Assembly (NCBI RefSeq): GCF_014174395.1
Contig: NZ_JABEQD010000004.1
Coordinates: 62,001-126,000 of the forward strand
Source of the DNA: Gluconacetobacter aggeris
Lineage (GTDB): Bacteria > Pseudomonadota > Alphaproteobacteria > Acetobacterales > Acetobacteraceae
Length of the DNA: 64,000 bases
Direction: 5' to 3'
In this document: positions 17,820 through 26,755 of the stretch, piece after piece
How the letters are laid out: each line of letters begins with the position of its first letter
How positions within the stretch are numbered: position 1 is the stretch's first letter
Position numbers and translations under genes: made by a program
The notes under the pieces: generated by a model
Seen by the model: only the letters and a program-made list of their open reading frames with translations
Told to the model about the DNA's origin: nothing
The model's database searches: none

Positions 17820-17877
17820 GTGTCGGCCCGGAAACGCGCGCTGGTGGCGATCCGACGCGCGTTTCCGGGGCCGACAC
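17820..17877. repeat. Dispersed palindrome, copy 2 (after fdx)
   Basis: The longest arm of the family: GTGTCGGCCC-GGAAACGCGCG pairs with CGCGCGTTTCCGGGGCCGACAC over about 21 bp with a single bulged base, around the core CTGGTGGCGATCCGA. It begins at the base after the ferredoxin stop and ends 23 bp before mnmA. Confidence 0.8.
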
Positions 17878-17900
17878 GTGATACCAGAGGGGTATGATTG

Positions 17901-19022
17901 ATGCGGATCATGGTCGCTATGTCGGGCGGCGTGGACAGCAGCGTGGTTGCCGCGCGCCTGGTGGCCGAGGGCCATGAGGTGGTGGGCGCGACGTTGCAGC
18001 TCTATGATTCGCGGGCCAGCGCGCGCAAGGGCGCGTGCTGTGCGGGGCGCGACATCCATGACGCGCGTCGCGTGGCCGACAGGCTGGGCATTCCGCACTA
18101 TGTGATCGACGCCGAAAGCCGGTTCCGCGAGAGCGTGATCGAGACCTTCGCCGATGCCTATGCCGGGGGCGAGACGCCGGTGCCCTGCGTGGCCTGCAAC
18201 CAGGGCGTGAAGTTTACCGACCTGCTGGGCATGGCGCGCGATCTGGGGGTGGATGCGATGGCGACCGGCCATTATGTCCGCCGGATCGAAGGGGCGGAGG
18301 GGCCGGAACTGCATCGCCCGGTCGATGCCTCCCGCGACCAGTCCTGGTTCCTGTTCGCGACCACGCGTGAACAACTGGATTTTCTGCGCTTTCCGCTGGG
18401 CGACATGCCGGACAAGGCGGCTGTGCGGGCCGAGGCCGAGCGGTTCGGGCTGGAGGTGGCGTCCAAGCCCGACAGCCAGGATCTGTGCTTCGTCTCCGAC
18501 GGGTCTTATGCCGAAATCGTCGAGAAGCTGCGGCCCGAGATGGCGGGCAGCGGCGAGATTGTGGACGAGGCCGGCCGGGTGGTCGGCCGGCATGATGGCG
18601 TGACCCGCTTTACGGTCGGGCAGAGCCGCCGGCTGGGCAATGCCGCGATGCGTGACGGCGAGCGCCAGATGGTGGTCGGGATCGAGCCGGCGGCGCGCCG
18701 TGTGGTGATCGGGCCCCGCGCGGGCGGGGCCGTGCATGATCTGTCGTTGCGCAACATGAACTGGCTGATCGCCCCGCCTGAGGGTGAACTGCGCTGCATG
18801 GTGCAGATCCGCGCGCGGGAAGCGGTGCGGGCGGCGACCGTGCGGCGGACGGCGGATGGTGCCAGCGTGACGCTGGACGAGCCGGCGATGCCGGCGCCGG
18901 GGCAGGCCTGCGTGCTGTATGATGGCAGCCGGGTGCTTGGTGGCGGGTTTATCCGGCGGCGGGACCCCGCAGTGGCTCAAGCATCTTCTTTTTCTGAAGA
19001 AAAAGAAGCAAAAAGACTTTGA
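17901..19022 (+). CDS. mnmA: tRNA 2-thiouridine(34) synthase MnmA
   Basis: A 373-residue ATP-dependent enzyme that puts sulfur on U34 of tRNAs for Lys, Glu and Gln. The PP-loop SGGVDSS is at 8-14; the catalytic pair is C96 in PVPCVACN and C196 in [11 protein letters not shown]. The ATG at 17901 follows CAGAGGGG; a TTG just before it is less likely. Placement next to two cysteine desulfurases fits the sulfur relay. The last dozen residues ([12 protein letters not shown]) are encoded by an AT-rich hairpin repeat and do not look like the family C terminus, so the natural stop has probably been overrun by a repeat insertion. Confidence 0.95.
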   Translation: MRIMVAMSGGVDSSVVAARLVAEGHEVVGATLQLYDSRASARKGACCAGRDIHDARRVADRLGIPHYVIDAESRFRESVIETFADAYAGGETPVPCVACNQGVKFTDLLGMARDLGVDAMATGHYVRRIEGAEGPELHRPVDASRDQSWFLFATTREQLDFLRFPLGDMPDKAAVRAEAERFGLEVASKPDSQDLCFVSDGSYAEIVEKLRPEMAGSGEIVDEAGRVVGRHDGVTRFTVGQSRRLGNAAMRDGERQMVVGIEPAARRVVIGPRAGGAVHDLSLRNMNWLIAPPEGELRCMVQIRAREAVRAATVRRTADGASVTLDEPAMPAPGQACVLYDGSRVLGGGFIRRRDPAVAQASSFSEEKEAKRL

Positions 19023-19103
19023 TTCGTTAGGGGTATCGTATGCCCCAGGCACAAGGCTGCTGAACGGATCAGAAGTTTTTTGGTTCTTTTTTCAAAAAAG
19101 AAC
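18985..19103. repeat. Paired AT-rich hairpins at the mnmA end
   Basis: Two perfect 10-bp hairpins of the same style: CTTCTTTTTC/GAAAAAGAAG at 18985-19008 (loop TGAA) and GTTCTTTTTT/AAAAAAGAAC at 19083-19103 (one-base loop). Both stand out against the high-GC background. I recall similar paired A/T hairpins dispersed in acetic acid bacteria. The first lies inside the end of mnmA, the second 27 bp before the GST gene, so they may act as terminators in either direction. Confidence 0.6.
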
Positions 19104-19130
19104 GATCTTTCGCGCGAAAGGGGACGCACC

Positions 19131-19799
19131 GTGGCTGACGGCAAACTGTATATCGGCACCAGGCGATATTCGTCCTGGTCGCTGCGGGGCTGGCTGGTGG
19201 TGCATCTGGCCGGACTGGATGTCGAGGATGTGGTGATTCCTCTTGCCGGGGGTGGTGGCACGACGGCGATCAAGGCTGTGTCGCCCAACGGGATGGTGCC
19301 TTATCTGGAGCATCGCGGCGCGCTTGTGTGGGAAAGCCTGGCGATCGGCGAATATTGCGCCGAGATCGCGCCCGCCCTGTGGCCGGCGGACCGGCTGGCG
19401 CGGGCGCATGCGCGCAGCATCGCCGCCGAGATGCATGCCGGCTTCCGGCCGCTGCGCATCGCCCTGCCGATGAATCTGGGCCGCCATGGGCGCGCGCTTG
19501 CGGGTGGACTGGCCGAGGATGTGAAGGCCGACGTGGCGCGGATCGATGCGCTGCTGTCGGAAACCCGTGCGGCCTATGGCCAGGGTGGCCCGTATCTGTT
19601 CGGTGCCGATCTGACGGTGGCGGATGCGATGTTCGCGCCGGTGATCGCCCGCTTCCTGTCCTATGACGTGAAATTGTCGCCTGTGGTGGCCGATTACGCG
19701 GTGCTCCTGCGGGCGCATCCGCTGATGGCGCGCTGGTATGAGGACGCGGCCGGCGAACCGGAAGCGTGGCATCTGGAGCGGTACGAAACCCTCGCCTGA
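19131..19799 (+). CDS. Glutathione S-transferase family protein
   Basis: A 222-residue protein with an N-terminal thioredoxin-like domain (LYIGTRRYSSWSLRG, VSPNGMVPYLEH with the cis-proline, VWESLAIGEYC) and an all-helical C-terminal domain ending in DLTVADAMFAPVIARF. The start is probably the GTG at 19131, preceded by AAAGGGGA; no ATG is available near. It resembles the YfcF/maleylacetoacetate isomerase-like group with a serine as the likely catalytic residue in YSSWS. Substrate unknown. It lies just after the AT-rich hairpins and 10 bp before a glycosyltransferase gene, with which it may be transcribed. Confidence 0.85.
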   Translation: MADGKLYIGTRRYSSWSLRGWLVVHLAGLDVEDVVIPLAGGGGTTAIKAVSPNGMVPYLEHRGALVWESLAIGEYCAEIAPALWPADRLARAHARSIAAEMHAGFRPLRIALPMNLGRHGRALAGGLAEDVKADVARIDALLSETRAAYGQGGPYLFGADLTVADAMFAPVIARFLSYDVKLSPVVADYAVLLRAHPLMARWYEDAAGEPEAWHLERYETLA

Positions 19800-19809
19800 C
19801 CGGTCGGCG

Positions 19810-20901
19810 ATGCCCATGGCGCCCGTCCTGACCGTGCTGCCGCCGCGTGAGCGGTTTGCGCCGGGGCATGCGGGTGCGATCAGCCTGCTGGTCCATCGGC
19901 TGGCGGCGCCCGGCGATATCGTGGTCGGCCAGCCGGTCGAGGCGCCCTTCGCCGATGTGGCATTCCAGGCGGTGCATCCCGCACGATGGGCGCTTTGGCC
20001 CCGTAGCGCGGCGGGTCGTTATGCGGTCGCGGTGGCGAAAATCGTGCGTGAAGTGCGGCCCGCGCTGGTCGAAATCCATAACCGGCCCGATATCGCCCTG
20101 GCACTGGCACGGCGCTTTCCCGGCCTGCCGATGACTTTGACGCTGCATAACGATCCGCGGGCGATGCGGGGCGCGGCATCGCCGGCCCAGCGGGCGGCGC
20201 TGGTGGGGCGCATGAAGGTGATCGCGGTATCGGACTGGGTACGCCGATGTTTTGCCGAGGGGCTGGACGGCGCAGTGGCGGCGGTGATGCCGAACTGCAT
20301 CGACATGGCGTCCCTGCCGCCGCCCGTACCGGCGGCGGCGCGTGACCGGACGATCCTGTTTGTCGGCCGGGTGGTGGCGGACAAGGGGGCCGACGCGTTT
20401 GTCGCTGCCTGCGGTGCGCTGCTGCCGCATCTGCCGGGCTGGCGGGCACGCATGATCGGGGCCGATCGTTTCGGCGGGGATTCGCCCGAGACGCCGTTTC
20501 TCCGGGCGCTGCGGCCTGCCGCGCGAGCGGCTGGTGTGGAGATGGTGGGCTATCGGCCGCATGAGCAGGTGCTGGCCGCGATGGCGCGGGCCGCGATCGT
20601 CGTGGTGCCCAGCCGCTGGCCCGAACCGTTCGGCCTGACGGCGCTGGAGGCGATGGCCTGCGGCGCCGCGCTGGTCGCCTCGCCCGTTGGCGGGCTGCGG
20701 GAGGTCGTGGGCGATGCCGCGATCCTGGCGCGTCCGGACCCGGTGACGGAACTGGCGGCGGCGATCGGCGAACTCGCCGCCTCGCCGGAGCGGCGCGCCG
20801 CGCTGTCGGACGCGGGGCGGGCACGGGCGGCGTCGTTCGATTGCGCGGCCACGCGTGCCGGATTGGGCGATCTGCGCCGGGCCGTCATTGCAGCCCGTTG
20901 A
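19810..20901 (+). CDS. Glycosyltransferase, GT4-like
   Basis: A 363-residue GT-B fold protein. The C-terminal Rossmann half is clear: TILFVGRVVADKGADAFV opens it, and EPFGLTALEAMACGAALV with the EX7E-type signature binds the sugar nucleotide. The N-terminal half is short for the family, with MTLTLHNDPRAM and VIAVSDWVRRCF in the usual order. It transfers a sugar to an unknown acceptor in the cytoplasm, probably for surface polysaccharide or glycolipid. I use the ATG at 19810, eleven bases after the GST stop. No other envelope genes are adjacent, so the pathway cannot be inferred. Confidence 0.85.
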   Translation: MPMAPVLTVLPPRERFAPGHAGAISLLVHRLAAPGDIVVGQPVEAPFADVAFQAVHPARWALWPRSAAGRYAVAVAKIVREVRPALVEIHNRPDIALALARRFPGLPMTLTLHNDPRAMRGAASPAQRAALVGRMKVIAVSDWVRRCFAEGLDGAVAAVMPNCIDMASLPPPVPAAARDRTILFVGRVVADKGADAFVAACGALLPHLPGWRARMIGADRFGGDSPETPFLRALRPAARAAGVEMVGYRPHEQVLAAMARAAIVVVPSRWPEPFGLTALEAMACGAALVASPVGGLREVVGDAAILARPDPVTELAAAIGELAASPERRAALSDAGRARAASFDCAATRAGLGDLRRAVIAAR

Positions 20902-20998
20902 CGAGGCGGAGGCTTCCCTCACGCGGGGGGGGGGATGGGATGGCGGCGCCGGGACGCCTATATGCTGGGACGACTATCGACGATGGACAGGAGACGAC

Positions 20999-21985
20999 AT
21001 GTCTGAGACCCAAGCGGCGACCGGCGACGGGCTGGTGCCGGTCACGGTGCTGACCGGCTTTCTCGGTGCCGGCAAGACGACGCTGCTCAATCATATCCTG
21101 ACGGCCGAACACGGGCGGAAATACGCCGTTGTGATCAATGAGTTCGGTGAGTTGGGCGTGGACAACGACCTCGTGGTGGATGCCGACGAGGAAGTGTTCG
21201 AGATGAACAATGGCTGCATCTGCTGCACCGTGCGGGGCGACCTGATCCGCATCCTGGGCAGCCTGATGAAGCGGCGCACGAAGTTCGACGGCATCATCGT
21301 CGAGACCACCGGCCTGGCCGATCCGGCCCCGGTGGCGCAGACTTTCTTCGTCGACGAGGATGTGCGGGGCAAGACGCGGCTGGATGCGGTGGTGACCGTG
21401 GTCGATGCGCTGAACGTGGTGCAGACCCTGGAAGAGAGCCCCGAGGCGGTGAACCAGATCGCCTTCGCCGACGTGATCATCCTCAACAAGACCGATCTGG
21501 CGGACGAGGCGACGCTGGAGTCCATCGAGGCCCGCATCCGCACCATCAACCCGGTGGCGCGCCTGCATCGTGCCCAGCGCGGCAATGTGGCGCTGGCCGA
21601 GGTGCTGGACCAGGGCGGGTTCGACCTGGCGCGGGCGCTGGAACACGCGCCGCATTTCCTGGAGGATACCAGCCATTCGCATGAGGAGAATGTGAGTTCG
21701 GTCTCGTACGTGGTGGAAGAGCCGCTGGATGCCGCGAAGTTCCAGGCCTGGATCGGCGCGGTGCTGCAGGAGCAGGGGCCGGATATCCTGCGGGCCAAGG
21801 GTATCATGAACTATGAGGGCGAGGACCGGCGCTTTGCCTTCCAGGCCGTGCACATGATGGCCGATGGCGGTTTCATCGGGCCGTGGAAAGAGGGCGAGAA
21901 GAAGGAATCCCGCCTGGTGATGATCGGCCGCAACCTCAACCGCCCGCGCCTGCGTCGCGGTTTTGAAAGCTGCCGCGCGCGATGA
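20999..21985 (+). CDS. COG0523/CobW-family GTPase, putative zinc metallochaperone
   Basis: A 328-residue G3E GTPase. Walker A GFLGAGKTT is at 20-28, the metal motif CxCC is at C73, C75, C76 in GCICC, and ILNKTD is the guanine-specificity motif. A short HSHEE stretch sits in the linker, and the C-terminal CobW domain has FAFQAVHMM. Family members deliver zinc (ZigA/YeiR/ZNG type) or cobalt. No cobalamin genes are adjacent, so zinc is more likely (inference). The ATG at 20999 follows AGGAGA. Its stop overlaps the WD40 gene start by four bases, showing tight coupling. Confidence 0.88.
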   Translation: MSETQAATGDGLVPVTVLTGFLGAGKTTLLNHILTAEHGRKYAVVINEFGELGVDNDLVVDADEEVFEMNNGCICCTVRGDLIRILGSLMKRRTKFDGIIVETTGLADPAPVAQTFFVDEDVRGKTRLDAVVTVVDALNVVQTLEESPEAVNQIAFADVIILNKTDLADEATLESIEARIRTINPVARLHRAQRGNVALAEVLDQGGFDLARALEHAPHFLEDTSHSHEENVSSVSYVVEEPLDAAKFQAWIGAVLQEQGPDILRAKGIMNYEGEDRRFAFQAVHMMADGGFIGPWKEGEKKESRLVMIGRNLNRPRLRRGFESCRAR

Positions 21986-23058
21986 CGGGGATGAGGACCG
22001 AGAGCGGGGCTCCGACCGGCCTGCTCGAACGACGGGGTGCCACGCGCACGATCGATGGCCATGTCATCGCCTGTGTGGCGTCGCGCGACAGCAACCAGTT
22101 CGCCTTCGCGACCGCCGAGGGCGATGTGGTGCTGGCGGCCCGCGACGATTTTGGTGATGCGGCGGCGTGGCAGGTGCAGACGGTGCATGATGGCGCGATC
22201 CTGTGCCTGGCGCCCGATGCCGCGCCGACCGGCTTCCTGACCGGCGGCGACGATTCCACGCTGCGCCGGATCGGCGCGGACGGTGCGGTGACCGACCTGG
22301 TGCGCGGCCGCCGGTGGATCGAGCATGTCACGACCTGGATCGACGCGAAGAGCACCCCGAAATCGGGTGTGATCGCCTTTGCCTCCGGCAAGCAGGTGGA
22401 ACTGCGCGATGCCGCCGGCGCGACGACGCTGAAGGTGCTGGAGCATCCGTCCACCGTCAGCGGCGTGGTATTCGACGCCAAGGGCAAGCGGGTGGCGGCG
22501 TCGCACTATAATGGGGCGTCGGTATGGTTCGTGCAGGCCAAGGTCGACACGCCCCGGCGGCTGGACTGGAAGGGCAGCCATACCGGCATCGCCATCCATC
22601 CCGGCGGCGACGCGCTGGTGACCAGCATGCAGGAGAACGAACTGCATGGCTGGCGGCTGGCCGACGGACACAATATGCGCATGAGCGGCTATCCGGCGAA
22701 GGTGCAGTCCATGGCCTTCTCGCGCACCGGCAAATGGCTGGTGACCGGCGGGGCGGACAGCGTGGTGATGTGGCCGTTCTTCGGCGGCGGCCCGATGGGC
22801 AAGGCGCCCGTGGAACTGGCCGGGATGCCCGGCGTGATCTGCCGGCGGGTGGCGTGCCATCCGGTGCATGAGATCGTGGCGGCCGGCTTTGCCGACGGCA
22901 CCATCCTGCTGGAGGACGCGGCGGCGCAGAAGGTCCTGCCGGTGCGTGGTGCCGGTGGCGGTGCGATCTCGGCGCTGGCCTTCAGCCCCGACGGCACCGG
23001 CCTGGCATTCGGGACCGAGGATGGAGCGATCGGGATCGTGGACCTGGCGGCGCGGTAG
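21982..23058 (+). CDS. WD40-repeat protein coupled to the metallochaperone
   Basis: A 358-residue beta-propeller of about seven WD40-like blades; repeats are visible as GFLTGGDDSTLRRIG, VSGVVFDAKGKRVAASHYNG, MAFSRTGKWLVTGGADSVVM and LAFSPDGTGLAFGTEDGAIG. There is no signal peptide, so it is cytosolic, and it has no catalytic domain. WD40 propellers work as protein-docking platforms. The ATGA overlap with the GTPase gene suggests the two proteins work together, perhaps with the propeller presenting client proteins to the metallochaperone; that is inference from gene order. It converges on the ClC gene. Confidence 0.88.
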   Translation: MTGMRTESGAPTGLLERRGATRTIDGHVIACVASRDSNQFAFATAEGDVVLAARDDFGDAAAWQVQTVHDGAILCLAPDAAPTGFLTGGDDSTLRRIGADGAVTDLVRGRRWIEHVTTWIDAKSTPKSGVIAFASGKQVELRDAAGATTLKVLEHPSTVSGVVFDAKGKRVAASHYNGASVWFVQAKVDTPRRLDWKGSHTGIAIHPGGDALVTSMQENELHGWRLADGHNMRMSGYPAKVQSMAFSRTGKWLVTGGADSVVMWPFFGGGPMGKAPVELAGMPGVICRRVACHPVHEIVAAGFADGTILLEDAAAQKVLPVRGAGGGAISALAFSPDGTGLAFGTEDGAIGIVDLAAR

Positions 23059-23069
23059 GCGTCGCCCAT

Positions 23070-23089
23070 CGGGGCCTGAATGGGCCCCG
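23070..23089. terminator. Bidirectional hairpin between WD40 and ClC genes
   Basis: CGGGGCC and GGCCCCG pair around TGAATG in the 37-bp gap between the two convergent stops. Confidence 0.6.
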
Positions 23090-23095
23090 GTCCGA

Positions 23096-24499
23096 TTACG
23101 CGCGCTCGGACGCGGCCGGGGCGGGCAGGGCGCCGCTGCCGGAGCCGGAGGGCTCGGCCGGCGGCGGCGCATGTTCGACCACCGAGAGGAATTTCTCGGC
23201 CAGCGCGCTGTAGAGCGAGCGGGAGCAGATCATGCGCGAGACGCCGTAGGCGAGGAACGAGGTCGCCAGCAGCGCCAGCGTCACCTGCTGGTTGTCCGAC
23301 ATTTCCATCACGATCACGCTGGCCGTCAGCGGTGCCTGCACCACGGCCGAGAAATAGGCCACGGTGCCCAGCAGCACCACCGCGCCCGGCGTGGTGTGCG
23401 GCAGGAACTGCGCCACCCAGCCGCCGATCCCCGCTCCGATGGCGAGCGAGGGCGCGAACAGCCCGCCCGGAATGCCGGAGCAGTAGGACACGATGGTGGC
23501 GATGTATTTGAGGATGAAGAACGAGGCCGGGTAGTTGGTCTGCCCGGCGATGATCTCGCGCGCCTGAAGATAGCCCGTGCCATAGGTAATGCCGCCCGAA
23601 GCCAGGCCCAGAATGGCCAGCACCAGCCCGCAGCACGCGGCGAAGGCGATCGGCCGGTGCACCACGAACCGGCCCAGAACGCCCGGCAGGCCATATTGCG
23701 AGGTCCGGATCAGGATCGCCGAGAATACGCCGCCGCTGATGCCGCCCAGGATACCGCAGGTCAGTACCGCGATCCAACTGATGCCGATCGGCACCACGAC
23801 GTCGGTATGGCCGAAATAGGTATAGTTGCCGACCAGCGCGATGGCGGTGACGCCCGACAGGATCACACCCGTCAGCATCGTGCCGCTGGTGCGCTGTTCG
23901 AAGGAATGGCTGAGTTCCTCGATCGCGAACACGATCCCGCCCAGCGGCGTGTTGAAGGCAGCCGATACGCCCGAGGCGCCGCCCGCCAGGATCAGCCCGC
24001 GACGGACGCTGACGGTGGACAGGTTCAGCCGCCGGCCGAAGGCATGCATGATGGCCGCGCCGACCTGCACCGTCGGGCCCTCGCGCCCGATCGAGGCGCC
24101 GGCCAGCAGGCCCAGCGTCGTCAGCATGATCTTGCCGAAGGCGATGCGCAGCGACAGCAGCCGGTCGACGATGGTGAAATTTTCCAGGTGCAGGGCGGCG
24201 ATCGTCTGGGGAATGCCCGAGCCCTGGGCGCCCCGGAACCATGTCCGTGTCAGCCAGGTCGACAGTGCCAGTCCGGCCGGCGTGAGTGCCAGCATGATCC
24301 ACGGGTCCCAGGCGATCAGCCGGGTGCGCAGCGCGGCGGCCGTGTCGGCGGCGGAGGCAAAGCCGACCGCGACCACGCCCACGAGGACCGCCGCCGTCCA
24401 GTAGACGATCTTGCGGCGCCATTGCGCCGTCGTAACCCGGGCGGAACGGCGCAGATGTCGCATATGGCGGATGCGCAGTTCAGTCAGGTCGGTCTTCAT
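23096..24499 (-). CDS. ClC-family chloride channel or Cl-/H+ antiporter
   Basis: A 467-residue membrane protein with about ten transmembrane segments. The three anion-selectivity motifs are intact: GSGIPQ at 93-98, GREGP with the gating glutamate E140, and GIPGGLFAPSLAIGAGIG later. IVFAIEEL retains the glutamate that marks proton-coupled antiporters such as EcClC, which favours exchange over a passive channel. The C terminus is proline/serine-rich and there is no CBS domain. The ATG at 24499 is the natural start. It would help with acid resistance or charge balance in an acid-producing organism (inference). Downstream it meets the WD40 gene at a shared terminator. Confidence 0.93.
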   Translation of the reverse strand: MKTDLTELRIRHMRHLRRSARVTTAQWRRKIVYWTAAVLVGVVAVGFASAADTAAALRTRLIAWDPWIMLALTPAGLALSTWLTRTWFRGAQGSGIPQTIAALHLENFTIVDRLLSLRIAFGKIMLTTLGLLAGASIGREGPTVQVGAAIMHAFGRRLNLSTVSVRRGLILAGGASGVSAAFNTPLGGIVFAIEELSHSFEQRTSGTMLTGVILSGVTAIALVGNYTYFGHTDVVVPIGISWIAVLTCGILGGISGGVFSAILIRTSQYGLPGVLGRFVVHRPIAFAACCGLVLAILGLASGGITYGTGYLQAREIIAGQTNYPASFFILKYIATIVSYCSGIPGGLFAPSLAIGAGIGGWVAQFLPHTTPGAVVLLGTVAYFSAVVQAPLTASVIVMEMSDNQQVTLALLATSFLAYGVSRMICSRSLYSALAEKFLSVVEHAPPPAEPSGSGSGALPAPAASERA

Positions 24500-24661
24500 C
24501 GTCTTGTGTCCGGGACAATGGCGCCCCGGGCCGGCGGCCGGGGGGCGATTACGATATGTACCCGCCCTTTACTCCGTAAGGACCCGGCATTGCCACAGGA
24601 ACCGCTCACTTATCCCCGACCGGCTGCGGATGCTGGGTTGTCCCTGAAACAACGGAACTTT

Positions 24662-25594
24662 TTAGACAGTTTCTTCAAAGGCATAAGGTGGGATCGCGAT
24701 CCCGCAATGCTTGGCCTTGCGGTCCGGTTCGACGTGGATGTGAATCAGCGCATCGCCGATGCGGGCCCGCAGCGCGGCCTCGATCCGGTCGCAGATCTCG
24801 TGCGCGGCACTGACGCTCATGGCGCCGGGGACGACGAGGTGGAATTCCACGAAGGCCATGGCGCCGACGATGCGGGCGCGCAGATCGTGCGCCTCGATCG
24901 CGCCGTGCCCGCTGGCGGCGATGACCTGGCGGATCGCCTCCAGCGTGTCCGGATCGGGGGCCTCGTCCATCAGGGCCGCGATGGATTCGCGCATCATGCC
25001 CCAGCCCACCCGCAGCACGTTGAGCGCGATCAGGCCCGCCAGCAGGGGGTCGATCCACGGCCAGCCGGTCAGCGGGATCAGGATGAAGCCGCCTACCAGC
25101 CCGATGGTGGTCCAGACATCGGACATCACATGCTGGCCGGCCGCGACCAGGGTAGGCGAGCGCTTGGTCCGCCCGGCGCGCAACAGCGTCAGCGCCCAGG
25201 CCAGGTTCAGCACGCCGGCCGAGCCGTTGAGCGCGATGCCGGACAGGGGCGCGGTGGGCAGGCTGGGATGCTGCCAGTCGATCCAGGCCTCGCGGCCGAT
25301 GGCCAGCGCGGTCATCAGCACCAGCACGCCCTCGGCCACGGCCGAGAGATATTCGGCCTTGTAATGGCCGTAGGTATGGTTCTCGTCCGGCGGCAGGCTG
25401 GCGATATGCAACGCCCACAGGCCGGTCAGGGCCGCGACGACGTTGATGATTGTCTCGATCGCGTCGGAATAGAGCGCGACGGAGTCGGTAACGCGCCAGG
25501 CCGCATATTTCAGGCCCAGCGCGGCGATGCTGACGCCCAGGCTGGTCCAGGCCAGCGCGGTCTTGTTGATGTCGGGCATCCTGATCGCGGCCAT
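24662..25594 (-). CDS. Cation diffusion facilitator transporter (second of pair)
   Basis: A 310-residue CDF protein with six membrane helices and a cytoplasmic C-terminal domain (VEFHLVVPGAMSVSAAHEICD). Metal-site residues are in YSDAIETI on helix 2 and in the HxxxD of QHVMSD on helix 5; the helix-2 motif has E where FieF-type zinc/iron exporters have D, so the metal is uncertain. It exports divalent metal ions against protons. I use the ATG at 25594, five bases after the stop of the upstream CDF gene; the ATG at 25579 is an alternative. The two CDF genes form an operon. Confidence 0.88.
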   Translation of the reverse strand: MAAIRMPDINKTALAWTSLGVSIAALGLKYAAWRVTDSVALYSDAIETIINVVAALTGLWALHIASLPPDENHTYGHYKAEYLSAVAEGVLVLMTALAIGREAWIDWQHPSLPTAPLSGIALNGSAGVLNLAWALTLLRAGRTKRSPTLVAAGQHVMSDVWTTIGLVGGFILIPLTGWPWIDPLLAGLIALNVLRVGWGMMRESIAALMDEAPDPDTLEAIRQVIAASGHGAIEAHDLRARIVGAMAFVEFHLVVPGAMSVSAAHEICDRIEAALRARIGDALIHIHVEPDRKAKHCGIAIPPYAFEETV

Positions 25595-25598
25595 CGGG

Positions 25599-26606
25599 TC
25601 AGGGCACGCTGGCGTCGGCCAGCACGCAGCGCGCGGCATAGGAAAGGGTTTCGATCTGGAAGGTCGGGTGGCCGATGCCGAAGCGGGTCCGCAGTGCCTC
25701 GGTCGCATCGCCCAGCAGCATGTCGTCCGCCGGGGTGGCGCGAACCAGATGGACGGTCAGCGCGGTCTCGGTGGTGCTGATCGGCCAGATGTGCAGGTCG
25801 TGCAGGTCCTGCACGCCGGGCAGGGTGCGCAGATAGGCCTCCACCCCCGCGCGGTCGATCGTGCGGGGCACGCGGTCCAGCGCCATGTCCAGCGAATCGC
25901 GCAGCAGCGACCATGTGCTGGCGACGATGGCGCAGGACAGGACCAGGCCCATGATCGGGTCCAGCCGGGCCCAGCCGGTATAGAAGATGATCCCCCCCGC
26001 GATCACCACCCCGGCGGACATGACCGTATCGGCCAGCATGTGCAGGAAGGCGCCGCGAATGTTCAGGTCGCCGCCGCCCCGCGCGAACAGCAGGGTCGTG
26101 GCGCCATTGACCAGGATGCCCAGTCCGGCCACGGCCATGACCGTGCCGCCCGGCACAGGGGCGGGTGCGATCAGGCGCAGGACCGATTCCCAGACGATGC
26201 CGCCCGTGATCAGGAGCAGCGCCACGGCATTGCCCAGGGCGGCCAGGATGGAGGACCGGCGCAGCCCGTAGGTGAATTCTGCGCTGGGCGCGCGCTTCGA
26301 CAGCGTGTGCGCCAGCCACGCCGCGCCAAGTGCCATCACGTCGGACAGGTTGTGCCCGGCATCGGCCAGCAGGGCCAGCGCGTGGGATGTGACGCCCCAG
26401 GTGGCCTCGGCGATCACATAGACCAGATTGAGCCCGATTCCCCAGGCAAAGGCGGCACCGAACGATGCCGGCGCATGGACATGTCCGTGCCCGTGATGTC
26501 CATGATGGTCATGGTCATGGTCATGGTCATGGTCATGGCCGCAGCCATGCGCCGTGTTCTGCCCTTCATGCCCATGCGCGGATGAGGGATCGTGCGAATG
26601 GGCCAT
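25599..26606 (-). CDS. Cation diffusion facilitator transporter, CzcD/ZitB type (first of pair)
   Basis: A 335-residue zinc-type CDF exporter. Residues 20-45 form a His/Asp-rich N-terminal tail (alternating HDHDHD then GHHGHGH) that should bind metal. The transport site is the textbook HNLSD on helix 2 and HMLAD on helix 5. The C-terminal cytoplasmic domain is HDLHIWPIS and following. The ATG at 26606 has GAGGAGA upstream on its strand; a longer reading would start in non-conserved sequence. It leads a two-gene operon with the second CDF. Zinc, cobalt or cadmium are the expected ions from family knowledge. Confidence 0.92.
   Translation of the reverse strand: MAHSHDPSSAHGHEGQNTAHGCGHDHDHDHDHDHHGHHGHGHVHAPASFGAAFAWGIGLNLVYVIAEATWGVTSHALALLADAGHNLSDVMALGAAWLAHTLSKRAPSAEFTYGLRRSSILAALGNAVALLLITGGIVWESVLRLIAPAPVPGGTVMAVAGLGILVNGATTLLFARGGGDLNIRGAFLHMLADTVMSAGVVIAGGIIFYTGWARLDPIMGLVLSCAIVASTWSLLRDSLDMALDRVPRTIDRAGVEAYLRTLPGVQDLHDLHIWPISTTETALTVHLVRATPADDMLLGDATEALRTRFGIGHPTFQIETLSYAARCVLADASVP
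26505..26538. repeat. Hexanucleotide repeat in the CDF His-rich tail
   Basis: The unit ATGGTC (CAT-GAC on the coding strand, His-Asp) is repeated five times plus a partial unit. Copy number could vary by slippage without breaking the frame. Confidence 0.8.
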
Positions 26607-26755
26607 GAATGCGGGGTCTCCTCGAATGGCGGCTCTCTGTATCAGAAGCATCGCGCCGGGGGCCAGTCCCGCGTTCTTTCGTCATGGCGGGCGGTCGTGA
26701 TAAGGCACGGCGCGTGAACAGTCCCGTACCCCCGCACACGGATGCCTCGCCCCGC

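Noticed and set aside
26461-26600. Short tandem units at the CDF gene start taken as a CRISPR-like array
   Set aside because: The unit is six bases, without spacers, and codes in frame for a His-rich tail.
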